64,000 bases of DNA, taken from positions 4,030,001 to 4,094,000 of the forward strand of contig JAWQEG010000710.1 of assembly GCA_033782935.1 (NCBI GenBank), written 5' to 3'. This document shows positions 1 through 12,637 of the stretch, piece by piece (the first letter of the stretch is position 1; every line of letters starts with the position of its first letter). Source of the stretch: Petrolisthes cinctipes (taxonomy: Eukaryota > Arthropoda > Malacostraca > Decapoda > Porcellanidae). Both the position numbers and the translations under genes were made by a program. The notes under the pieces are model-generated. The model was given only the letters and a program-made list of their open reading frames with translations, did no database searches and had not been told where the DNA came from.

Positions 1-1510
1 CTGTACATGCCTACTCCGTGTTAGAGTATTTTCAAAATACATGCTCAAAACATACTGAAAATCGATCTTTTAGGTGCACAAAAGTCGATATGTGCATGCA
101 TCTTCAGTACCCGTTTATATCTCAAATTCAGGCTCAAAACACCCGAAAATTCAATATTTTGGGGTCCCAGAAGCAATCTGTACATGCCTACTCAGTGTTA
201 AAATGTTTTCAAATTACAGGCCCAAAACATGCTGAAAATCGATATTTTAGATTCCCAAAGTCAATATGTGCATGTATCTTCTGTACCCGTTTAAATCTTA
301 AATTCAGGCTCAAAACACCCGAAAATTCAATATTTTGGGGTCCCAGAAGCAATCTGTACATGCCTACTCAGTGCTAGAATATTTTCAAAATATAGGCTAA
401 AAACATGCTAAATATCGATCTTTTAGGTGCCAAAAAGTCGATATCTCAAATTCAGTCCCAAAACACCCGAAAATTCGATATTTAGGGGTCCCAGAAGCGA
501 TCTGTAAATGCCTACTCCGTGTTAGAGTATTTTCAAAATACATGCTCAAAACATACTGAAAATCGATCTTTTAGGTGCACAAAAGTCGATATGTGCATGC
601 ATCTTTAGAACCCGTTTATATCTCAAATTCTGGCCCTAAACACCCGAAAATTCGATATTTTGGGGTCCCAGAAGCGATCTGTACATGCCTACTCCGTGTT
701 AGAGTATTTTCAAAATTCAGGCCCAAAACATGCTGAAAATCGATATTTTTGGTGCCCAAAGTCAATATGTGCATGTATCTTCTGTACCCGTTTATATCTC
801 AAATTCAGGCTCAAAACACACGAAAATTCAATATTTTGGGGTCCCAGAAGCAATCTGTACAGTGCAAGAATATTTTCAAAATATAGGCTAAAAACATGTT
901 AAAAATCGATCTTTTAGGTGCCAAAAAGTCGATATCTCAAATTCAGTCCCAAAACACCCGAAAATTCGATATTTAGGGGTCCCAGAAGCGATCTGTACAT
1001 GCCTACTCCGTGTTAGAGTATTTTCAAAATACATGCTCAAAACATACTGAAAATCGATCTTTTAGGTGCACAAAAGTCGATATGTGCATGCATCTTCAGT
1101 ACCCGTTTATATCTCAAATTCAGGCTCAAAACACCCGAAAATTCAATATTTTGGGGTCCCAGAAGCAATCTGTACATGCCTACTCTGTGTTAGAGTATTT
1201 TCATAATACAGGCCCAAAACATGCTGAAAATCGATATTTTAGATGCTCAAAGTCAATATGTGCATGTATCTTATGTACCCGTTTATATCTCAAATTCAGG
1301 CTCAAAACACCCGAAAATTCAATATTTTGGGGTCCCAGAAGCAATCTGTACATGCCTACACAGTGCTAGAATATTTTCAAAATATAGGCTAAAAACATGC
1401 TAAAAATCGACATTTTAGGTGCCAAAAAATCGATATCTCAAATTCAGTCCCAAAACACCCGAAAATTCGATATTTAGAGGTCCCAAAAGGTATCTGTACA
1501 TGCCTACTCC

Positions 1511-1824
1511 GTGTTAGAGTATTTTCAAAATTCAGGCCCAAAACATGCTGAAAATCGATATTTTTGGTGCCCAAAGTCAATATGTGCATGTATCTTCTGT
1601 ACCCGTTTATATCTCAAATTCAGGCTCAAAACACCCGAAAATTCAATATTTTGAGGTCCCAGAAGCAATCTGTACAGTGCTAGAATATTTTCAAAATATA
1701 GGCTAAAAACATGCTAAAAATCGATCTTTTAGGTGCCAAAAAGTCGATATCTCAAATTCAGTCCCAAAACACCCGAAAATTCGATATTTAGGGGTCCCAG
1801 AAGGTATCTGTACATGCCTACTCC
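1511..1824 (+). repeat. HOR phase break: C1 followed directly by B2
   Basis: The unit after C1 (ending near 1510) is B2, marked by AAAATTCAGGCCC and TTTTTGGTGCCC, not A2. One A2 monomer is therefore missing. B2 has the 10-bp end deletion, so B2 plus C2 measure 314 bp. The same arrangement occurs at 3505-3818, at 5312-5625 (the duplicate copy) and at 10964. Confidence 0.85.
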
Positions 1825-2502
1825 GTGTTAGAGTATTTTCAAAATACATGCTCAAAACATACTGAAAATCGATCTTTTAGGTTCCCAAAAGTCGATATGT
1901 GCATGCATCTTCTGTACCCGTTTATATCTCAAATTCTGGCCCTAAACACCCGTAAATTCGATATTTTGGGGTCCCAGAAGCGATCTGTACATGCCTACTC
2001 CGTGTTAGAGTATTTTCAAATTTCAGGCCCAAAACATAATGAAAATCGATCTTTTAGGTGCACAAAAGTCGATATGTGCATGCATCTTCAGTACCCGTTT
2101 ATATCTCAAATTCAGGCTCAAAACACCCAAAAATTCAATATTTTGGGGTCCCAGAAGCAATCTGTACATGCCTACTCAGTGTTAGAGTATTTTCAAAATA
2201 AGAGCCCAAAACATGCTGAAAATCGATATTTTAGATGCCCAAAGTCAATATGTGCATGTATCTTCTGTACCCGTTTATATCTCAAATTCAGGCTCAAAAC
2301 ACCCGAAAATTCAATATTTTGGGGTCCCAGAAGCAATCTGTACATGCCTACACAGTGCTAGAATATTTTCAAAATATAGGCTAAAAACATGCTAAAAATC
2401 GACATTTTAGGTGCCAAAAAATCGATATCTCAAATTCAGTCCGAAAACACCCGAAAATTCGATATTTAGAGGTCCCAGAAGGTATCTGTACATGCCTACT
2501 CC
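1825..2502 (+). repeat. Irregular tetramer with two chimeric A-type monomers (678 bp)
   Basis: The unit at 1825 starts as A1 and ends as A2 (CTGGCCCTAAACACCCG). The unit at 2002 starts as B2 (TTTCAGGCCCAAAAC) and then becomes A1 (GGTGCACAAAAGTC). B1 (2179) and C1 (2355) follow. Two consecutive 177-bp units keep frame, which gives a meaningless 178-codon open frame. The same tetramer is present at 5626-6303 in the duplicate. Confidence 0.85.
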
Positions 2503-3801
2503 GTGTTAGAGTATTTTCAAAATACAGGCCAAAAACATACTGAAAATCGATCTTTTACGTGCCCAAAAGTCGATATGTGCATGCATCTTCTGTACCCGTT
2601 TATATCTCAAATTTTGGCCCTAAACACCCGAAAATTCGATATTTTGGGGTCCCAGAAGCGATCTGTACATGCCTACTCCGTGTTAGAGTATTTTCAAAAT
2701 TCAGGCCCAAAACATGCTGAAAATCGATATTTTGGGTGCCCAAAGTCAATATGTGCATGTATCTTCTGTACCCGTTTATATCTCAAATTCAGGCTCAAAA
2801 CACCCGAAAATTCAATATTTTGGGGTCCCAGAAGCAATCTGTACATGCCTACTCAGTGCTAGAATATTTTCAAAATATAGGCTAAAAACATGCTAAAAAT
2901 CGATCTTTTAGGTGCCAAAAAGTCGATATCTCAAATTCAGTCCCAAAACACCCGAAAATTCGATATTTAGGGGTCCCAGAAGCGATCTGTACATGCCTAC
3001 TCCGTGTTAGAGTATTTTCAAAATACATGCTCAAAACATACTGAAAATCGATCTTTTAGGTGCACAAAAGTCGATATGTGCATGCATCTTCAGTACCCGT
3101 TTATATCTCAAATTCAGGCTCAAAACACCCAAAAATTCAATATTTTGGGGTCCCAGAAGCAATCTGTACATGCCTACTCAGTGTTAGAGTATTTTCAAAA
3201 TACAGGCCCAAAACATGCTGAAAATCGATATTTTAGATGCCCAAAGTCAATATGTGCATGTATCTTCAGTACCCGTTTATATCTCAAATTCAGGCTCAAA
3301 ACACCCGAAAATTCAATATTTTGGGGTCCCAGAAGCAATCTGTACATGCCTACACAGTGCTAGAATATTTTCAAAATATAGGCTAAAAACATGCTAAAAA
3401 TCGACATTTTAGGTGCCAAAAAATCGATATCTCAAATTCAGTCCCAAAACACCCGAAAATTCGATATTTTGGGGTCCCAGAAGCGATCTGTACATGCCTA
3501 CTCCGTGTTAGAGTATTTTCAAAATTCAGGCCCAAAACATGCTGAAAATCGATATTTTTGGTGCCCAAAGTCAATATGTGCATGTATCTTCTGTACCCGT
3601 TTATATCTCAAATTCAGGCTCAAAACACACGAAAATTCAATATTTTGGGGTCCCAGAAGCAATCTGTACAGTGCAAGAATATTTTCAAAATATAGGCTAA
3701 AAACATGCTAAAAATCGATCTTTTAGGTGCCAAAAAGTCGATATCTCAAATTCAGTCCCAAAACACCCGAAAATTCGATATTTAGGGGTCCCAGAAGCGA
3801 T

Positions 3802-6650
3802 CTGTACATGCCTACTCCGTGTTAGAGTATTTTCAAAATACATGCTCAAAACATACTGAAAATCGATCTTTTAGGTGCACAAAAGTCGATATGTGCATGC
3901 ATCTTCAGTACCCGTTTATATCTCAAATTCAGGCTCAAAACACCCGAAAATTCAATATTTTGGGGTCCCAGAAGCAATCTGTACATGCCTACTCAGTGTT
4001 AAAATGTTTTCAAATTACAGGCCCAAAACATGCTGAAAATCGATATTTTAGATTCCCAAAGTCAATATGTGCATGTATCTTCTGTACCCGTTTAAATCTT
4101 AAATTCAGGCTCAAAACACCCGAAAATTCAATATTTTGGGGTCCCAGAAGCAATCTGTACATGCCTACTCAGTGCTAGAATATTTTCAAAATATAGGCTA
4201 AAAACATGCTAAATATCGATCTTTTAGGTGCCAAAAAGTCGATATCTCAAATTCAGTCCCAAAACACCCGAAAATTCGATATTTAGGGGTCCCAGAAGCG
4301 ATCTGTAAATGCCTACTCCGTGTTAGAGTATTTTCAAAATACATGCTCAAAACATACTGAAAATCGATCTTTTAGGTGCACAAAAGTCGATATGTGCATG
4401 CATCTTTAGAACCCGTTTATATCTCAAATTCTGGCCCTAAACACCCGAAAATTCGATATTTTGGGGTCCCAGAAGCGATCTGTACATGCCTACTCCGTGT
4501 TAGAGTATTTTCAAAATTCAGGACCAAAACATGCTGAAAATCGATATTTTTGGTGCCCAAAGTCAATATGTGCATGTATCTTCTGTACCCGTTTATATCT
4601 CAAATTCAGGCTCAAAACACACGAAAATTCAATATTTTGGGGTCCCAGAAGCAATCTGTACAGTGCAAGAATATTTTCAAAAGAAAGGCTAAAAACATGT
4701 TAAAAATCGATCTTTTAGGTGCCAAAAAGTCGATATCTCAAATTCAGTCCCAAAACACCCGAAAATTCGATATTTAGGGGTCCCAGAAGCGATCTGTACA
4801 TGCCTACTCCGTGTTAGAGTATTTTCAAAATACATGCTCAAAACATACTGAAAATCGATCTTTTAGGTGCACAAAAGTCGATATGTGCATGCATCTTCAG
4901 TACCCGTTTATATCTCAAATTCAGGCTCAAAACACCCGAAAATTCAATATTTTGGGGTCCCAGAAGCAATCTGTACATACCTACTCTGTGTTAGAGTATT
5001 TTCATAATACAGGCCCAAAACATGCTGAAAATCGATATTTTAGATGCTCAAAGTCAATATGTGCATGTATCTTATGTACCCGTTTATATCTCAAATTCAG
5101 GCTCAAAACACCCGAAAATTCAATATTTTGGGGTCCCAGAAGCAATCTGTACATGCCTACACAGTGCTAGAATATTTTCAAAATATAGGCTAAAAACATG
5201 CTAAAAATCGACATTTTAGGTGCCAAAAAATCGATATCTCAAATTCAGTCCCAAAACACCCGAAAATTCGATATTTAGAGGTCCCAAAAGGTATCTGTAC
5301 ATGCCTACTCCGTGTTAGAGTATTTTCAAAATTCAGGCCCAAAACATGCTGAAAATCGATATTTTTGGTGCCCAAAGTCAATATGTGCATGTATCTTCTG
5401 TACCCGTTTATATCTCAAATTCAGGCTCAAAACACCCGAAAATTCAATATTTTGAGGTCCCAGAAGCAATCTGTACAGTGCTAGAATATTTTCAAAATAT
5501 AGGCTAAAAACATGCTAAAAATCGATCTTTTAGGTGCCAAAAAGTCGATATCTCAAATTCAGTCCCAAAACACCCGAAAATTCGATATTTAGGGGTCCCA
5601 GAAGGTATCTGTACATGCCTACTCCGTGTTAGAGTATTTTCAAAATACATGCTCAAAACATACTGAAAATCGATCTTTTAGGTTCCCAAAAGTCGATATG
5701 TGCATGCATCTTCTGTACCCGTTTATATCTCAAATTCTGGCCCTAAACACCCGTAAATTCGATATTTTAGGGTCCCAGAAGCGATCTGTACATGCCTACT
5801 CCGTGTTAGAGTATTTTCAAATTTCAGGCCCAAAACATAATGAAAATCGATCTTTTAGGTGCACAAAAGTCGATATGTGCATGCATCTTCAGTACCCGTT
5901 TATATCTCAAATTCAGGCTCAAAACACCCAAAAATTCAATATTTTGGTGTCCCAGAAGCAATCTGTACATGCCTACTCAGTGTTAGAGTATTTTCAAAAT
6001 AAGAGCCCAAAACATGCTGAAAATCGATATTTTAGATGCCCAAAGTCAATATGTGCATGTATCTTCTGTACCCGTTTATATCTCAAATTCAGGCTCAAAA
6101 CACCCGAAAATTCAATATTTTGGGGTCCCAGAAGCAATCTGTACATGCCTACACAGTGCTAGAATATTTTCAAAATATAGGCTAAAAACATGCTAAAAAT
6201 CGACATTTTAGGTGCCAAAAAATCGATATCTCAAATTCAGTCCGAAAACACCCGAAAATTCGATATTTAGAGGTCCCAGAAGGTATCTGTACATGCCTAC
6301 TCCGTGTTAGAGTATTTTCAAAATATAGGCCAAAAACATACTGAAAATCGATCTTTTAGGTGCCCAAAAGTCGATATGTGCATGCATCTTCTGTACCCGT
6401 TTATATCTCAAATTCTGGCCCTAAACACCCGAAAATTCGATATTTTGGGGTCCCAGAAGCGATCTGTACATGCCTACTCCGTGTTAGAGTATTTCCAAAT
6501 TCAGGCCCAAAACATGCTGAAAATCGATATTTTTGGTGCCCAAAGTCAATATGTGCATGTATCTTCTGTACCCGTTTATATCTCAAATTCAGGCTCAAAA
6601 CACCCGAAAATTCAATATTTTGGGGTCCCAGAAACAATCTGTACATGCCT
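3802..6650 (+). repeat. 3,801-bp large unit, second copy (homology ends near 6650)
   Basis: Repeats 1-2850 at a constant offset of 3,801 bp. For example, the A1 starts at 18, 1010, 1825 and 2503 match 3819, 4811, 5626 and 6304, and CTGTAAATGCC recurs at 4303. Only a handful of single-base differences were seen, such as GGACCAAAAC near 4522, AAGAAAGGCT near 4682 and TTTTAGGGTCCC near 5765. Homology stops in a B2 monomer, after which the first copy goes to C2 and this one to B1. Confidence 0.9.
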
Positions 6651-6979
6651 ATTCAGTGTTAGAGTATTTTCAAAATACAGGCCCAAAACATGCTGAAAAT
6701 CGATATTTTAGATGCCCAAAGTCAATATGTGCATGTATCTTCTGTACCCGTTTATATCTCAAATTCTTGCTCAAAACACCCGAAAATTCAATATTTTGGG
6801 GTCCCAGAAGCAATCTGTACATACCTACACAGTGATAGAATATTTTCAAAATATAGGCTAAAAACATGCTAAAAATCGACATTTTAGGTGCCAAAAAATC
6901 GATATCTCAAATTCAGTCCCAAAACACCCGAAAATTCGATATTTAGAGGTCCCAGAAGGTATCTGTACATGCCTACTGC
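6304..6979 (+). repeat. A2-B2-B1-C1 tetramer (676 bp)
   Basis: A2 (6304), B2 (6481, one base short), B1 (6656), C1 (6832). Relative to the hexamer, C2 and A1 are skipped. The same tetramer at 677 bp recurs at 9472, 32299, 34960, 36633, 41940 and 48441. A partial one with a chimeric last monomer starts at 46605. Confidence 0.85.
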
Positions 6980-7160
6980 GTGTTAGAGTATTTTCAAAAT
7001 ACAGGCCAAAAACATACTGAAAATCGATCTTTTAGGTGCCCAAAAGTCGATATGTGCATGCATCATACTTCTGTACCCGTTTATATCTCAAATTCAGTCC
7101 CAAAACACCCGAAAATTCGATATTTAGGGGTCCCAGAAGCGATCTGTACATGCCTACTCC
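6980..7160 (+). repeat. Chimeric A2/C2 monomer, 181 bp
   Basis: The first half is A2 (TACAGGCCAAAAACATACTG) and keeps the central segment. The second half is C2-like (CAGTCCCAAAACACCCG, TTTAGGGGTCCCAGAAGCGAT). It also carries a 4-bp insertion, giving CATCATACTTCTG instead of CATCTTCTG, which makes it 181 bp, the longest monomer noted. Confidence 0.85.
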
Positions 7161-8476
7161 GTGTTAGAGTATTTTCAAAATACATGCTCAAAACATACTG
7201 AAAATCGATCTTTTAGGTGCACAAAAGTCGATATGTGCATGCATCTTCAGTACCCGTTTATATCTCAAATTCAGGCTCAAAACACCCGAAAATTCAATAT
7301 TTTGGGGTCCCAGAAGCAATCTGTACATGCCTACTCAGTGTTAGAGTATTTTCAAAATACAGGCCCAAAACATGCTGAAAATCGATATTTTTGATGCCCA
7401 AAGTCAATATGTGCATGTATCTTCTGTACCCGTTTATATCTCAAATTCAGGCACAAAACACCCGAAAATTCAATATTTTGGGGTCCCAGAAGCAATCTGT
7501 ACATGCCTACACAGTGCTAGAATATTTTCAAAATATAGGCTAAAAACATGCTAAAAATCGACATTTTAGGTGCCAAAAAATCGATATCTCAAATTCAGTC
7601 CCAAAACACCCGAAAATTCGATATTTAGAGGTCCCAGAATGTATCTGTACATGCCTACTCCGTGTTAGAGTAATTTCAAAATACAGGCCAAAAACATACT
7701 GAAAATCGATCTTTTAGGTGCCCAAAAGTCGATATGTGCATGCATCTTCTGTACCCGTTTATATCTCAAATTCTGTCCCTAAACACCCGAAAATTCGATA
7801 TTTTGGGGTCCCAGAAGCGATCTGTACATGCCTACTCAATGTTAGAGTATTTTCAAAATTAAGGCCCAAAACATGCTGAAAATCGATAGTTTTGGTGCCC
7901 AAAGTCAATATGTGCATGTATCTTCTGTACCCGTTTATATATCAAATTCAGGCTCAAAACACCCGAAAATTCAATATTTTGGGGTCCCAGAAGCAATCTG
8001 TACAGTGCTAGAATATTTTCAAAATATAGGCTAAAAACATTCTAAAAATCGATCTTTTAGGTGCCAAAAAGTCGATATCTCAAATTCTGGCCCTAAACAC
8101 CCGAAAATTCGATATTTTGGGGTCCCAGAAGCGATCTGTACATGCCTACTCCATGTTAGAGTATTTTCAAAATTCAGGCCCAAAGCATGCTGAAAATCTA
8201 TATTTTTGGTGCCCAAAGTCAATATGTGCATGTATCTTCTGTACCCGTTTATATCTCAAATTCAGGCTCAAAACACCCGAAAATTCAATATTTTTGGGTC
8301 CCACAAGCAATCTGTACATGCCTACACAGTGCTAGAATATTTTCAAAATATAGGCTAAAAACATGCTAAAAATCGACATTTTAGGTGCCAAAAAATCGAT
8401 ATCTCAAATTCAGTCCGAAAACACCCGAAAATTCGATATTTAGAGGTCCCAGAAGGTATCTGTACATGCCTACTCC
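7161..8476 (+). repeat. Irregular stretch with a chimeric C2/A2 monomer
   Basis: The order is A1, B1, C1, A2, B2, C2/A2 chimera (8005-8152), B2 (8153), C1. The chimera has the C head and the 29-bp deletion but the A2 tail (CTGGCCCTAAACACCCG, TTTTGGGGTCCC). The B2 at 8153 has AATCTATATTTTTGG and TTTTTGGGTCCCACAAGC. These two markers recur together near 10998-11117, and the second recurs again near 11608. Confidence 0.8.
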
Positions 8477-9050
8477 GTGTTAGAGTATTTACAAAATACA
8501 GGCCAAAAACATACTGAAAATCGATCTTTTAGGTGCCCAAAAGTCGATATGTGCATGCATCTTCTGTACCCGTTTATATCTCAAATTCTGGCCCTAAACA
8601 CCCGAAAATTGGATATTTTGGGGTCCCAGAAGCGATCTGTACATGCCTACTCCGTGTTAGAGTATTTTCAAAATTCAGGCCCAAAACATGCTGAAAATCG
8701 ATATTTTTGGTGCCCAAAGTCAATATGTGCATGTATCTTCTGTACCCGTTTATATCTCAAATTCAGGCTCAAAACACCCGAAAATTCAATATTTTGGGGT
8801 CCCAGAAGCAATCTGTACTCAGTGCTAGAATATTTTCAAAATATAGGCTAAAAACATGCTAAAAATCGATCTTTTAGGTGCCAAAAAGTCGATATCTCAA
8901 ATTCAGTCCCAAAACACCCGAAAATTCGATATTTAGGGGTCCCAGAAGCGATCTGTACATGCCTACTCCGTGTTAGAGTATTTTCAAAATACATGCTCAA
9001 AACATAATAAAAATCGATCTTTTAGGTGCACAAAAGTCGATATGTGCATG
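8477..9050 (+). repeat. Segment duplicated at 11792-12365 (offset 3,315 bp)
   Basis: Shared markers are GTATTTACAAAATACAGG at the A2 start, the 8-bp-deleted B2/C2 junction, and the rare ACATAATAAAAATCG in the following A1 (near 9002 and 12317). A related A2 with TTTACAAAATAC also starts at 11291, so the second location has one more 501-bp trimer. Confidence 0.8.
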
Positions 9051-9323
9051 CATCTTCAGTACCCGTTTATATCTCAAATTCAGTCCCAAAACACCCGAAA
9101 ATTCGATATTTAGGGGTCCCAGAAGCGATCTGTACATGCCTACTCCGTGTTAGAGTATTTTCAAAATACATGCTCAAAACATACTGAAAATCGATCTTTT
9201 AGGTGCACAAAAGTCGATATGTGCATGTATCTTCTGTACACGTTTATATCTCAAATTCAGGCTCAAAACACCCGAAAATTCAATATTTTGGGGTCCCAGA
9301 AGCAATCTGTACATGCCTACACA
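8970..9323 (+). repeat. Two adjacent chimeric monomers, A1/C2 then A1/B1
   Basis: The unit at 8970-9146 begins as A1 but its second half is C2-type (CAGTCCCAAAACACCCG, TTTAGGGGTCCC) without the 29-bp deletion. The unit at 9147-9323 begins as A1 and switches to a B1 tail (TGCATGTATCTTCTG, then ACACAGTGCTAG). A1/B1 chimeras of the same structure occur at 13278, 17898 and 20711. Confidence 0.82.
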
Positions 9324-9471
9324 GTGCTAGAATATTTTCAAAATATAGGCTAAAAACATGCTAAAAATCGACATTTTAGGTGCCAAAAAATCGATATTTC
9401 AAATTCAGTCCCAAAACACCCGAAAATTCGATATTTAGATGTCCCAGAAGGTATCTGTACATGCCTACTCC

Positions 9472-10148
9472 GTGTTAGAGTATTTTCAAAATACAGGCCA
9501 AAGACATACTGAAAATCGATCTTTTAGGTGCCCAAAAGTCGATATGTGCATGCATCTTCTGTACCCGTTTATATCTCAAATTCTGGCCCTAAACACCCGA
9601 AAATTCGATATTTTGGGGTCCCAGAAGCGATCTGTACATGCCTACTCCGTGTTAGAGTATTTTCAAAATTCAGGCCCAAAACATGCTGAAAATCGATATT
9701 TTTGGTGCCCAAAGTCAATATGTGCATGTATCTTCTGTACCCGTTTATATCTCAAATTCAGGCTCAAAACACCCGAAAATTCAATATTTTGGGGTCCCAG
9801 AAGCAATCTGTACATGCCTACTCAGTGTTAGAGTATTTTCAAAATACAGGCCCAAAACATGCTGAAAATCGATATTTTAGATGCCCAAAGTTAATATGTG
9901 CATGTATCTTCTGTACCCGTTTATATCTCAAATTCAGGCTCAAAACACCCGAAAATTCAATATTTTGGGGTCCCAGAAGCAATCTGTACATGCCTACACA
10001 GTGCTAGAATATTTTCAAAATATAGGCTAAAAACATGCTAAAAATCGACATTTTAGGTGCCAAACAATCGATATCTCAAATTCAGTCCCAAAACACCCGA
10101 AAATTCGATATTTAGAGGTCCCAGAACGTATCTGTACATGCCTACTCC
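9472..10148 (+). repeat. A2-B2-B1-C1 tetramer (677 bp)
   Basis: A2 (9472), B2 (9649), B1 (9825), C1 (10001), 677 bp in all. The second half, from the B2 tail on, belongs to the segment that is duplicated near 14.2 kb. Confidence 0.83.
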
Positions 10149-10990
10149 GTGTTAGAGTATTTTCAAAATACAGGCCAAAAACATACTGAAAATCGATCTT
10201 TTAGGTGCCCAAAAGTCGATATGTGCATGCTTCTTCTGTATCCGTTTATATCTCAAATTCAGGCCCTAAACACCCGAAAATTCGATATTTTGGGGTCCCA
10301 GAAGCGATCTGTACATGCCTACTCCGTGTTAGAGTATTTTCAAAATTCAACCCCAAAACATGCTGAAAATCGATATTTTTGGTGCCCAAAGTCAATATGT
10401 GCATGTATCTTCTGTACCCGTTTATATCTCTAATTCAGGCTCAAAACACCCGAAAATTCAATATTTTGGGGTCCCAGAAGCAATCTGTACAGTGCTAGAA
10501 TATTTTCAAAATATAGGCTAAAAACATGCTAAAAATCGATCTTTTAGGTGCCAAAAAGTCGATATCTCAAATTCAGTCCCAAAACACCCGAAAATTCGAT
10601 ATTTAGGGGTCCCAGAAGCGATCTGTACATGCCTACTCCGTGTTAGAGTATTTTCAAAATACAGGCCCAAAACATGCTGAAAATCGATATTTTAGATGCC
10701 AAAAGTCAATATGTGCATGTATCTTCTGTACCCGTTTATATCTCAAATTCAGGCTCAAAACACCCGAAAATTCAATATTTTGGGGTCCCAGAAGCAATCT
10801 GTACATGCCTACACAGTGCTAGAATATTTTCAAAATATAGGCTAAAAACATGCTAAAAATCGACATTTTAGGTGCCAAAAAATCGATATCTCAAATTCAG
10901 TCCCAAAACACCCGAAAATTCGATATTTAGAGGTCCCAGAAGGTATCTGTACATGCCTACTCCGTGTTAGAGTATTTTCAAAATTCAGGC
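9750..10990 (+). repeat. Segment duplicated at 14186-15426 (offset 4,436 bp)
   Basis: Shared rare markers are AAAGTTAATATG (near 9887 and 14323), CCAAACAATCG, CCAGAACGTATC, ATTCAACCCCAAAAC, TATCTCTAATTCAGG and GATGCCAAAAGTC. All are at the same spacing of 4,436 bp. In both copies a C2 is followed directly by B1 (10640 and 15076), with A1 missing. Confidence 0.87.
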
Positions 10991-11139
10991 CCAAAACATG
11001 CTGAAAATCTATATTTTTGGTGCCCAAAGTCAATATGTGCATGTATCTTCTGTACCCGTTTATATCTCAAATTCAGGCTCAAAACACCCGAAAATTCAAT
11101 ATTTTTGGGTCCCACAAGCAATCTGTACATGCCTACTCA

Positions 11140-11290
11140 GTGCTAGAATATTTTCAAAATATAGGCTAAAAACATGCTAAAAATCGACATTTTAGGTGCC
11201 AAAAAATCGATATCTCAAATTCAGTCCCAAAACACCCGAAAATTCGATATTTAGAGGTCCCAGAAGGTATCTTCTGTACATGCCTACTCC
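11140..11290 (+). repeat. C1 monomer with 3-bp insertion (151 bp)
   Basis: The end reads GGTATCTTCTGTACATGCC instead of GGTATCTGTACATGCC, an extra CTT. It is private to this copy in the window as far as I could see, so it could serve as a mapping landmark. Confidence 0.8.
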
Positions 11291-11791
11291 GTGTTAGAGT
11301 ATTTACAAAATACAGGCCAAAAACATACTGAAAATCGATCTTTTAGGTGGCCAAAAGTCGATATGTGCATGCATCTTCTGTACCCGTTTATATCTCAAAT
11401 TCTGGCCCTAAACACCCGAAAATTCGATATTTTGGGGTCCCAGAAGCGATCTGTACATGCCTACTCCGTGTTAGAGTATTTTCAAAATTCAGGCCCAAAA
11501 CATGCTGAAAATCGATATTTTTGGTGCCCAAAGTCAATATGTGCATGTATCTTCTGTACCCGTTTATATCTCAAATTCAGGCTCAAAACACCCGAAAATT
11601 CAATATTTTTGGGTCCCACAAGCAATCTGTACATGCCTACTCAGTGCTAGAATATTTTCAAAATATAGGCTAAAAACATGCTAAAAATCGACATTTTAGG
11701 TGCCAAAAAATCGATATCTCAAATTCAGTCCCAAAACACCCGAAAATTCGATATTTAGAGGTCCCAGAAGGTATCTGTACATGCCTACTCC
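11291..11791 (+). repeat. 501-bp trimer tandemly repeated at 11792
   Basis: A2-B2-C1 trimer starting with GTATTTACAAAATACAGG. The next trimer, at 11792, starts with the same variant. The two agree through A2 and most of B2, then differ at the B/C junction, where the second has the 8-bp deletion. Confidence 0.8.
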
Positions 11792-12637
11792 GTGTTAGAG
11801 TATTTACAAAATACAGGCCAAAAACATACTGAAAATCGATCTTTTAGGTGCCCAAAAGTCGATATGTGCATGCATCTTCTGTACCCGTTTATATCTCAAA
11901 TTCTGGCCCTAAACACCCGAAAATTCGATATTTTGGGGTCCCAGAAGATATCTGTACATGCCTACTCCGTGTTAGAGTATTTTCAAAATTCAGGCCCAAA
12001 ACATGCTGAAAATCGATATTTTTGGTGCCCAAAGTCAATATGTGCATGTATCTTCTGTACCCGTTTATATCTCAAATTCAGGCTCAAAACACCCGAAAAT
12101 TCAATATTTTGGGGTCCCAGAAGCAATCTGTACTCAGTGCTAGAATATTTTCAAAATATAGGCTAAAAACATCCTAAAAATCGATCTTTTAGGTGCCAAA
12201 AAGTCGATATCTCAAATTCAGTCCCAAAACACCCGAAAATTCGATATTTAGGGGTCCCAGAAGCGATCTGTACATGCCTACTCCGTGTTAGAGTATTTTC
12301 AAAATACATGCTCAAAACATAATAAAAATCGATCTTTTAGGTGCACAAAAGTCGATATGTGCATGCATCTTCAGTACCCGTTTATATCTCAAATTCAGGC
12401 TCAAAACACCCAAAAATTCAATATTTTGGGGTCCCAGAAGCAATCTGTACATGCCTACTCAGTGTTAGAGTATTTTCAAAATACAAGCCCAAAACATGGT
12501 GAAAATCGATATTTTAGATGCCCAAAGTCAATATGTGCATGTATCTTCTGTACCCGTTTATATCTCAAATTCAGGCTCAAAACACCCGAAAATTCAATAT
12601 TTTGGGGTCCCAGAAGCAATCTGTACATGCCTACACA

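Larger units (their letters stand above)
1..3801 (+). repeat. 3,801-bp large unit, first copy
   Basis: Composed of mostly A-B-C trimers with private features: GTTAAAATGTTTTCAAATTACAG near 199 (described here in parts: GTTAAAATG, then TTTTCAAATTACAG), CTGTAAATGCC at 502, ATCTTTAGAACCCG near 600, and TTCATAATACAGG near 1200. Each of the features up to about 2850 recurs 3,801 bp downstream. The window starts inside this unit, so its true left boundary is unknown. Confidence 0.9.

Noticed and set aside
18..377. Repeated 119-codon frame (GTG to TAG) found in most trimers
   Set aside because: It starts at the GTG of the landmark and ends at the TAG that opens each C monomer. Changes between copies are not concentrated at third codon positions as far as I can see, and 1-, 4-, 8-, 10- and 13-bp indels are tolerated. 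It is a repeat artefact, not a multigene family.
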